NCBI GenBank assembly: GCA_963728855.1 | Contig: CAVSLN010000004.1 | Coordinates: 248,001-312,000 of the forward strand | DNA length: 64,000 bases | Direction: 5' to 3' | Source of the DNA: AC-43 sp963728855 | GTDB taxonomy: Bacteria; Actinomycetota; Actinomycetes; Mycobacteriales; Micromonosporaceae | Shown here: positions 16,751 to 23,474 of the stretch, piece by piece | Position numbering within the stretch: position 1 is the stretch's first letter | Layout: the number at the start of each line of letters is the position of its first letter | Program-made: the position numbers and the translations under genes | Notes under the pieces: model-generated | The model's database searches: none | What the model was told of the DNA's origin: nothing | The model's input: only the letters and a program-made list of their open reading frames with translations

Positions 16751-18331
16751 ATGTCCGGCCTGTTCGTGGTCGGCTTCGTCGACGACCTCCGCCGGCGACG
16801 CCGCATTGGCAGGGCCTTTGTCGGCCTGCTCGCCGTGGCATTACTCGGTCTGGCCGCCTGCTCGTCCGCGGCGGGGACGTCCGGCGGCAAGACGGGCGGA
16901 ACGTTGACCGTGGTGACGGTCAGCGCGCCGCAGACGCTTGACCCGGCCAAGACGGTCCAGAACAACGCGTGGGTGGAGCAGCTGGCGTACGAGCCGCTCG
17001 TCATCCGCCGATCCGACGGTACCCTGGCGCCCGGTCTCGCCAGCTCGTGGTCGTACCAGGGAACCGGCAACACCACCTTCGTGCTGCACCTGCGGTCCGG
17101 GGTGAAGTTCTCCGACGGCAGCCAGCTCACCGCTCAGAATGTCGTCGACCACTTCCAGTACGTGGTGAAGTCGGCCGGCCAGATGGCGGGCTTCCTGGCC
17201 GACGACACGTTCACCGCGACCGACCCGGCGACGGTGACCATCACGTCCAAGACGCCGAACCCGAACTTTCCCGAGATTCTCACCCAGGACTACATCATCG
17301 GCGGGGTCATCGGCAGTGCCGGGCTCACGTCCGGCGCCACCTTGGGTACGCAGACGCTGGGTGCCGGCCCGTACATGATCGACCCGGCCCAGACGGTGGC
17401 CGGTGACCACTACACGTATGTGCGCAACCCGCACTACTACGACCCGGCAACGGTGCACTGGACGAAGGTGGTCATCCGCGTCATCACCAGCCCGCAGTCG
17501 GTGCTGACCGCGCTGCGGTCCGGTCAGGCGGACGTGGCGGTGGGCGACCCGTCGACGGTCGACGCGGCACGCGGCGCCGGGCTGACCGTGGCCGCGTCTC
17601 CGCTGCTGTGGAGCGGCGTCGTGCTCGCCGACCGGTCGGGGACGATGGCGCCGCCACTGGCCAACGTCAAGGTGCGTCAGGCGTTGAACCTCGCGACCGA
17701 CCGGGCCGCCATCTCCACCGCGCTGTTCCGGGGCTTCGGTGCGCCGACCTGCCAGGTGACCGTGCCCGGCGGGTACGGGTACGACGCCGACCTGAACAGT
17801 ACGTGCGGGTACGACGTGCAGAAGAGCAAGAGCCTGCTGGCCGAGGCGGGCTACCCGAACGGGTTCACGCTGAAGATCGTGACCCCGGAGTACCAACAGC
17901 TGAACCTGATGGCCCAGGCGCTGAAGCAGCAGTGGAAGCAGGCCGGGGTCGACCTGCAGATCACCGACTACGCCAACGCCAACCAGTACACCTCGGACGC
18001 GTTCGGCGGGAAGTTCCCGACCTTCATGACGGCCTTCGGTCAGCTGCCGATCTGGATGGAGGGCCCGTCGCTGTTCCTGCCGTCGGCGGCGTTCAACCCG
18101 TTCCACCACGCGGATCCGGTTCTGCAGTCGATGTACAACCAGGCGGCGAGGGCGTCCGGTACGGACCGGGAAGCGTTGGACCAGAAGGTCGTCCGGTACG
18201 TCACCGAGCAGGCATGGTTCGTTCCGGTGGTCTCCACGAGCCTGCCGTACTACGCCCGGGGCACGGTGGCAGGCGTCCGTACCTCGGCCAAGGCGCCGCT
18301 CCTCGAACTCGGGGAGATCATTCCGGCGTGA
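16751..18331 (+). CDS. ABC transporter substrate-binding lipoprotein, family 5 (peptide/oligosaccharide)
   Basis: A 526-residue exported lipoprotein. An Arg-rich N-terminus and hydrophobic core end in the lipobox LGLAAC (Cys37). The SBP_bac_5 body includes GGTLTVVTVSAPQTLDPAKTVQNN, LHLRSGVKFSDGSQLTAQNVV and VKVRQALNLATDRAAIS. It captures the substrate outside the membrane and passes it to the permeases encoded next. AGGAGG at 16741-16746 fixes ATG 16751. Codon 31, inside the signal peptide, is the rare Leu codon TTA. Family 5 mostly binds peptides but some members bind sugars, which would fit the LacI regulator in this operon. A 12-bp hairpin follows the stop. Confidence 0.92.
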   Translation: MSGLFVVGFVDDLRRRRRIGRAFVGLLAVALLGLAACSSAAGTSGGKTGGTLTVVTVSAPQTLDPAKTVQNNAWVEQLAYEPLVIRRSDGTLAPGLASSWSYQGTGNTTFVLHLRSGVKFSDGSQLTAQNVVDHFQYVVKSAGQMAGFLADDTFTATDPATVTITSKTPNPNFPEILTQDYIIGGVIGSAGLTSGATLGTQTLGAGPYMIDPAQTVAGDHYTYVRNPHYYDPATVHWTKVVIRVITSPQSVLTALRSGQADVAVGDPSTVDAARGAGLTVAASPLLWSGVVLADRSGTMAPPLANVKVRQALNLATDRAAISTALFRGFGAPTCQVTVPGGYGYDADLNSTCGYDVQKSKSLLAEAGYPNGFTLKIVTPEYQQLNLMAQALKQQWKQAGVDLQITDYANANQYTSDAFGGKFPTFMTAFGQLPIWMEGPSLFLPSAAFNPFHHADPVLQSMYNQAARASGTDREALDQKVVRYVTEQAWFVPVVSTSLPYYARGTVAGVRTSAKAPLLELGEIIPA

Positions 18332-18336
18332 CCCGA

Positions 18337-18372
18337 CCGGGCGGCCGGTACCCCCGCGGTCCGGCCGCCCGG
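18337..18372 (+). terminator. Intra-operon hairpin after the binding-protein gene
   Basis: A 12-bp perfect GC-only stem (18337-18348 with 18361-18372) with a 12-base loop sits between the lipoprotein and permease genes. Such hairpins commonly keep binding-protein mRNA more abundant than downstream permease mRNA; that role is inferred. Confidence 0.6.
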
Positions 18373-18416
18373 CCACCATCCCTGCGGCCCGCTCTTACGG
18401 AAAGGTGGCTTCCGCG

Positions 18417-19367
18417 ATGGTCCGAGGCATCCTCCGCTGGTTGGTATCGTCGGCGGCGCTGCTGTTCGTCGTCTCCGCACTGACTTTCGTACTCGTCTCG
18501 CTGGCGCCCGGCGACGCGGCCAAGTCCATACTCAGCAGCCAGAGCAGCACCTACACGCCGGAGCAGTACCAGCAGACGCGTCACCTGCTCGGCATCGACC
18601 AGCCGTTGCATGTGCAGTACTGGCACTGGCTGACGAACCTGGTGCACGGCGACCTCGGCACCGACCTGTTCAGCGGGCAGCCGGTCGCGGAGGAGCTCGG
18701 CGCGCGGATCGGGCCCAGCCTGTCGATCGTGCTGGGCACCGTGCTGGTCTCCGGGATCCTCGGGACGCTCCTGGGCATCCTCAGCGCGCGGCGCGGCGGC
18801 GTGACCGGGCGGGTACTGGACCTGCTGTCGCTGGCCGGGTTCGCGATCCCGAACTTCTGGTTGGCGCTGCTGCTGGTCGAACTCTTCGCGCTGAAGCTGG
18901 CCGCGCTGCCACCCGGCGGCTACGTGGAGCCTTCGGTGAGCGCCTGGGGGTGGCTGCGCAGCATCGCCCTGCCGGTGGTGACACTGTCCGCCGGCGCGGT
19001 GGCGCTGGTCGCCAAGCAGACGCGGGACGCGATGGCGGACGTACTGTCGGCGGAGTTCATCACGATGCTTCGCGCGCGCGGGCTGCGTACCCGCTCGATC
19101 GTCTTCAAGCACGCGCTGCGCAACGCGGCCATCCCCGTCGTGACCACCCTCGGCCTGTTGCTCATCAGCCTGCTCAGCGGCGCTGTCGTGATCGAGAGCT
19201 TCTTCTCCGTCCCCGGCCTCGGGCAGCTGGCGGCCTACGCCTCCGGCAGCCACGACCTTCCGGTGATCACGGGAGTCGCGTTCGCGTTCACCGTCGTCGT
19301 GGTGACCGCGAACCTGCTCGTGGACCTGTCCTACCGCTGGCTCAACCCGAAGGTGCGTAACTCATGA
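18417..19367 (+). CDS. ABC transporter permease, DppB type
   Basis: A 316-residue membrane protein with six predicted helices. It has the DppB-type N-terminus RWLVSSAALLFVVSALTFVLVSLAPGD, the periplasmic loop RHLLGIDQPLHVQYWHWLTNLVHGDLG, and the EAA-like coupling loop (FITMLRARGLRTRSIVFKHALRNAAIPV) that contacts the ATPase. ATG 18417 has GGAAAGG 11 bases upstream. The TGA stop overlaps an ATG (ATGA) that begins a duplicated 22-codon mini-ORF before the next subunit. It forms the heterodimeric pore with the DppC half of the following fusion. Confidence 0.93.
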   Translation: MVRGILRWLVSSAALLFVVSALTFVLVSLAPGDAAKSILSSQSSTYTPEQYQQTRHLLGIDQPLHVQYWHWLTNLVHGDLGTDLFSGQPVAEELGARIGPSLSIVLGTVLVSGILGTLLGILSARRGGVTGRVLDLLSLAGFAIPNFWLALLLVELFALKLAALPPGGYVEPSVSAWGWLRSIALPVVTLSAGAVALVAKQTRDAMADVLSAEFITMLRARGLRTRSIVFKHALRNAAIPVVTTLGLLLISLLSGAVVIESFFSVPGLGQLAAYASGSHDLPVITGVAFAFTVVVVTANLLVDLSYRWLNPKVRNS

Positions 19368-19432
19368 TCGTCGCCGAGAGCTTGCGGGTCGGCGTAATGA
19401 TCGTCGCCGAGAGCTTGCGGGTCGGCGCATGA
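19364..19432 (+). repeat. 33-bp tandem duplication creating a 22-codon mini-ORF between dppB and dppC
   Basis: Two nearly identical 32-33-base units start at ATG 19364 and ATG 19397; a third, partial unit (ATGAACGTCGCC) begins at the dppC ATG 19429. Read from 19364 they encode MIVAESLRVGV followed by MIVAESLRVGA and a TGA that overlaps the dppC start. The mini-ORF is coupled at both ends by ATGA-type overlaps (19364 with the dppB stop, 19429 with its own stop). It is probably a duplication of the initiation region; whether it is translated is unknown. Confidence 0.7.
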
Positions 19433-21408
19433 ACGTCGCCTCGCTCGCCTCCGCACCGTCGCTGCCGGAGACCTCGGCGCTGGCCGCGCGCCTTCCCGGC
19501 GGGTGGCGCCGGTGGTACCGGCGGCCGGTCGGGCTGGCCGCGGCCGCGTACCTCGTCCTGCTGACCATCGGCTGCCTCGGTGCGGCCTGGTGGGCGCCCC
19601 GGGACCCGGAGGCGCAGGATCTCGCCCACCCGCTGGCCGGGCCGAGCGCGGCACACTGGCTGGGCACCGACCGGCTCGGCCGCGACGTGCTCAGCCGGTT
19701 GCTCCACGGCGGGCAGGTGACGCTGGCCAGCGTGGTGGAGGCGGTGGTGGTGTTCGCCGTGCTCGGGGTCGGCCTCGGCATCAGCGCCGGCTATCTCGGC
19801 GGGTGGGTGGACCGCGCGATCGGCTGGCTGAGCGGCCTGCTGCTCGCCCTGCCGGGAATCGTGGTCCTGCTCATGGTGCTGTCGGTCTTTCCCGGCAACA
19901 GCGCGGCCAGCATGGTCGTCCTCGGGGTCATCAGCTGCCCGTTGCTCCTGCGGGTCACCCGCGCCGTCACGATGGCGGTGCGGCAGGAGCTGTATGTCAA
20001 GGCGGCCCGCCTCGCGGGACTGACCGCGCCGCGCATCATGGTCCGGCACATCCTGCCCCGGCTGGCCGGTCCGATCATCGTGCAGGTGTTCCTGTTCTCC
20101 GCGACCGCGGTGCTCGTCCAGGCGGCCCTGTCCTTCCTCGGCCTGAGCGCGCCGGAGACCGCCGGTCCCAGCTGGGGCAACATGGTCGGTGAGGCGGCAC
20201 AGGTCATCAGCCAGAACGCCTGGCTCTCGGTGCCGACCGGCGGGGTGCTGACGCTCACCGTACTGGCGCTGGGGCTGCTCGGCGACGCGGTCCGCGACGT
20301 GACCGCGGACCGGCTGGCGCCCGGCCTGTCCGTCCGCGCCGGCCGGCCGCCGGCACCGCCGGAGCCGGCACCGCCGGCACCGGCCAGCGTCACCACGCCA
20401 CCGGCCGCGGCGCCGGGCGCGGCCGCGCCGCTGCTGTCGGTCGACGGCCTCACCATCGGGTTCGGCCCGCCGGCACACCAGGTGACGGTCGTGCGCGAGG
20501 TGAGCTTCGCGGTGGCCGCCGGCGAGTGTGTGGGGGTCATCGGCGAGTCCGGCTCGGGGAAGACGGTCACCGCCCGGAGCCTGCTCGGGCTGCTTCCACC
20601 GGGCGGCCGGGTCACCGCCGGTTCGATCGTCTTCGACGGCCGCGAGCTGGCCGGCCTGCCCGAACGGGAGTACGGCCGGATCCGCGGCTGCCGCATCGCG
20701 CTGATATCCCAGGAGCCGGCCAGCGGTCTGGACCCGTCGTTTCGCGTCGGCGCCCAGCTGGTCGAGGTGGTCCGGCGCCACCACCCGGACAGCCGGCGGC
20801 GGGCCCGTGCCCGCGCGCTGGGGCTGCTCGACACGGTACGGCTGCCCGAACCGGAGCTGGTGGCCCGCCGGTACCCGCACGAGCTGTCCGGTGGCATGGC
20901 GCAACGGGTGGCCATCGCCCTCGCGCTCGCCGGCGAGCCGGAGCTGCTGGTCGCCGATGAGCCCACCACCGCGCTGGACGTCACGGTACAGGCGGAGATC
21001 CTCGCGCTGCTGCGACAGCTGAGCGAGCGCCTCGACATGGCCGTCATCCTCGTCACGCACGACTGGGGGGTGCTGGCCGACCTGTGCGACCGGGCGGTCG
21101 TGATGTACGGCGGCGAGGTGGTCGAGCAGGCGACCGTGGAGGAGCTGTACCGGCGGCCGGCGCACCCGTACACGCGGAGCCTGTTGCGGGCCAACCCGTA
21201 CCTCTCGCCGGTCACCGGGAGCCTGCCGACCATCCCCGGCTCGGTACCGTCGCCGGCACAGTGGTTCCCGGGCTGCCGTTTCCGGCCCCGGTGCTCGTAC
21301 GCCGTCGACGCCTGCGGCAGTGGTGACATCCCGCTGCTGCCCATAGGCGAGGGGCGGCTGAGCCGGTGTATCCGATCTGCCGAGGTGTCGTCTGAGGTGT
21401 CGTCATGA
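19429..21408 (+). CDS. ABC transporter permease-ATPase fusion (DppC-DppD)
   Basis: A 659-residue fusion. Residues about 1-300 are a DppC-type permease (HWLGTDRLGRDVLSRLLHGG, EAA loop LYVKAARLAGLTAPRIMVRHILPR). A Pro/Ala-rich linker of about 40 residues follows. Residues about 340-640 are a DppD-type ATPase with Walker A GESGSGKT, signature LSGGMAQRVAIALALA, Walker B LLVADEPTTALD and the oligopeptide-specific tail (PAHPYTRSLL, GCRFRPRCSYAVDAC, whose Cys residues often ligate an Fe-S centre). These parts are normally two genes; fusions of this kind are known in actinobacteria. Translation starts at ATG 19429 after the mini-ORF, and the stop overlaps dppF by 4 bases. Confidence 0.92.
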   Translation: MNVASLASAPSLPETSALAARLPGGWRRWYRRPVGLAAAAYLVLLTIGCLGAAWWAPRDPEAQDLAHPLAGPSAAHWLGTDRLGRDVLSRLLHGGQVTLASVVEAVVVFAVLGVGLGISAGYLGGWVDRAIGWLSGLLLALPGIVVLLMVLSVFPGNSAASMVVLGVISCPLLLRVTRAVTMAVRQELYVKAARLAGLTAPRIMVRHILPRLAGPIIVQVFLFSATAVLVQAALSFLGLSAPETAGPSWGNMVGEAAQVISQNAWLSVPTGGVLTLTVLALGLLGDAVRDVTADRLAPGLSVRAGRPPAPPEPAPPAPASVTTPPAAAPGAAAPLLSVDGLTIGFGPPAHQVTVVREVSFAVAAGECVGVIGESGSGKTVTARSLLGLLPPGGRVTAGSIVFDGRELAGLPEREYGRIRGCRIALISQEPASGLDPSFRVGAQLVEVVRRHHPDSRRRARARALGLLDTVRLPEPELVARRYPHELSGGMAQRVAIALALAGEPELLVADEPTTALDVTVQAEILALLRQLSERLDMAVILVTHDWGVLADLCDRAVVMYGGEVVEQATVEELYRRPAHPYTRSLLRANPYLSPVTGSLPTIPGSVPSPAQWFPGCRFRPRCSYAVDACGSGDIPLLPIGEGRLSRCIRSAEVSSEVSS

Positions 21409-22439
21409 CGGAGTCCGCGGCCCTGCTCGACGTACACGGGCTGACTGTCCACTATGGACAAAGTCGCCGGCGGCACGGGCCGAACGCGGTGGACGCGGTG
21501 AGCCTGACCGTCAGGCATGGCGAGACCGTCGCCCTCGTGGGGGAGAGCGGATCGGGCAAGACGACGATCGGCAACGCGGTGCTCGGCCTCGCCCCGGTCA
21601 CCGCTGGATCGGTCGTCTTCGACGGGCAGGACATCACCCGTGTCCCGGCCCGCCGCCGGCGTGCGCTGACCGCCGACATCCAGGCCGTCTTCCAGGACCC
21701 GTACAGCTCCCTGAACCCGGTACGGACGATCCGGCAGACACTCGTGGAGCCGCTCATCGCGCACGGCCGGTACGACGCCGGTGCCCGGGAACGGGTCGCC
21801 GCCGGGCTGCGCGGCGTCGGTCTCGGCGCGGAGGCAGCGGACCGGTACCCGGCCCAGTTCTCCGGCGGGCAGCGGCAACGTATCGCCATCGCGCGGGCGT
21901 TGATGGTGGGGCCCCGGCTCATCGTCTGCGACGAGCCGACCAGCGCGCTCGACCTGTCCGTACAGGCCCAGGTGATCAACCTGCTCGGCGAGCTGCAGCG
22001 GGAGCTGGGCTTCAGCTACCTGTTCATCACCCACGATCTGGCCCTGGTCCAGCACGTCGCGCACCGGGTGGTCGTGCTGTACCGGGGGCGGGTGATGGAG
22101 TCCGGCCCCACCGGTCAGGTGCTCGAGCGCCCGGCTCACCCGTACACCCAGGCGCTGCTGATGGCGGCCCCGGCACCGGATCCGGCGGTACAGCGGGGCA
22201 AGCGGAGCGCTGTCGGAGCATCCGCTGTCGGAGCATCCGGTGTCGCGACATCCGGTGTCGGCGCCGACGTGGCGACGGGTGGGCCCGGGCCCGGCTGCCC
22301 GTTCGCGCCGCGGTGCCGGTACGTCGCCGGTGTCTGCCGCAGCGGTGTGCCCCCGCAGGCCGGGATCGCCGCGGAGCGGTCGGTCGCCTGCGTGCGGTAC
22401 CCCCAACTCGCCGCCGCCCGCGGCGAGCAGGAAGGATGA
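21405..22439 (+). CDS. ABC transporter ATP-binding protein, DppF type
   Basis: A 344-residue ATPase with Walker A GESGSGKTTIGNA, Q-loop DIQAVFQDPYSSLNPV, signature FSGGQRQRIAIARALM, Walker B LIVCDEPTSALD and H-loop ITHDLALV. The C-terminal oligopeptide-type region has HPYTQALLMAAP and a Cys cluster (CPFAPRCRYVAGVC). It powers import with the DppD half of the upstream fusion. An ATGA overlap couples it to the fusion gene. Between these segments the tail carries a 15-bp minisatellite encoding AVGAS-type repeats. The LacI gene starts 4 bases after its stop. Confidence 0.95.
   Translation: MTESAALLDVHGLTVHYGQSRRRHGPNAVDAVSLTVRHGETVALVGESGSGKTTIGNAVLGLAPVTAGSVVFDGQDITRVPARRRRALTADIQAVFQDPYSSLNPVRTIRQTLVEPLIAHGRYDAGARERVAAGLRGVGLGAEAADRYPAQFSGGQRQRIAIARALMVGPRLIVCDEPTSALDLSVQAQVINLLGELQRELGFSYLFITHDLALVQHVAHRVVVLYRGRVMESGPTGQVLERPAHPYTQALLMAAPAPDPAVQRGKRSAVGASAVGASGVATSGVGADVATGGPGPGCPFAPRCRYVAGVCRSGVPPQAGIAAERSVACVRYPQLAAARGEQEG
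22209..22253 (+). repeat. 15-bp coding minisatellite in dppF
   Basis: Three consecutive 15-base units encode AVGAS, AVGAS and GVATS, followed by a partial fourth. The first two differ by no base. Confidence 0.7.
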
Positions 22440-22443
22440 GAAC

Positions 22444-23445
22444 GTGGTAGGCACCGTAACGATCTACGACGTGGCGGCCCGGGCGGGCGTGAGCATCTCG
22501 ACGGTCTCCCAGACGATCAACCGTCCGGGTCGGGTCAACGCCCGGACGCGGGAGCGGGTCCTACAGGCCATCGAGGACCTGGCATACGTGCCGAAGGCCA
22601 CCGCGGTCACCCATGCCCGGCGGGGAGTCGGCCGGATCGGCGTCCTGGCACCCTTCACGTCGTACGACTCGTACCGGCGCCGGCTGATGGGCGTGCTCAC
22701 CGAGTCCGACGGAGCCAACCGGGACGTGGTCATCTACGACCACGAGTCGGCCGCGGCCAGCACGTCGCCGCTGCTGCGTACCCTGCCCGCCACGGGACGG
22801 CTGGACGGGCTGCTCATCATGGGGTTGCCGATCGACGACGTGCTGGCCGAGAACCTGCTCAGCTGGCGGCTGCCGACCGTGCTCGTGGACACCTCGCGTC
22901 CGGAGTTCAGCACGGTCAACGTCGACGACGACGAGGGCGGCGCGATGGCCGCCCGGCACCTGCTGGAGCGTGGGCACCGGTCGTTCGCCTTCGTCCAGGA
23001 ACCGCAGGAGTCCTTCGCGTTCCTGTCCCAGGGCCAGCGGCGCAACCGTGGCTTCCTGCGCACCGTCGCCGAGGCGGGGATCGATCCGGAGACCGTCCGG
23101 ACGGTACTGACCACCAACGACATCGCGGGCGGCCACGCCGCGCTCGATGAGGTGCTCGGGCTGCGGCCGGTACCCACGGCGGTCTTCGCCCACCACGACA
23201 TCCTCGCGGCCGGCCTGCTCCTGGAGTGCCGCCGCCGGGGGGTACGTGTCCCGGCGGACCTCGCGGTCGTGGGCTTCGACAACGGCGGTATCGCGGAAGC
23301 GGCCGGGCTCACCACGATCGGTCAGCCGTTCGAGCAGTCCGGCCAGCTCGGTGCCCGGCTGCTGGCCGACCTGGTCAGCGGGGCCAGCGAACCGGTGCAG
23401 CACATCGTGCTCGCGCTGGAGCTCATCGTCCGGGACAGTACCTGA
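22444..23445 (+). CDS. LacI family transcriptional regulator of the importer regulon
   Basis: A 333-residue LacI/GalR repressor. The N-terminal helix-turn-helix TIYDVAARAGVSISTVSQTINRPGRV (residues 6-31) carries the hinge region after ERVLQAIEDLAYVPK. The effector domain is a periplasmic-binding fold with RIGVLAPFTSYDSY, GLLIMGLPIDD, NVDDDEGGAMAARHLLERGH and PADLAVVGFDN. GTG 22444 has AGGAAGG 8 bases upstream; earlier in-frame codons lie inside dppF. It is embedded in the importer operon and followed by an S15 hydrolase, so it most likely responds to the imported compound and binds the palindrome at 16592-16611. The effector identity is unknown. Confidence 0.93.
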   Translation: MVGTVTIYDVAARAGVSISTVSQTINRPGRVNARTRERVLQAIEDLAYVPKATAVTHARRGVGRIGVLAPFTSYDSYRRRLMGVLTESDGANRDVVIYDHESAAASTSPLLRTLPATGRLDGLLIMGLPIDDVLAENLLSWRLPTVLVDTSRPEFSTVNVDDDEGGAMAARHLLERGHRSFAFVQEPQESFAFLSQGQRRNRGFLRTVAEAGIDPETVRTVLTTNDIAGGHAALDEVLGLRPVPTAVFAHHDILAAGLLLECRRRGVRVPADLAVVGFDNGGIAEAAGLTTIGQPFEQSGQLGARLLADLVSGASEPVQHIVLALELIVRDST

Positions 23446-23474
23446 CGCGACAGTGATCGAGCGGGAGCGGGCAA

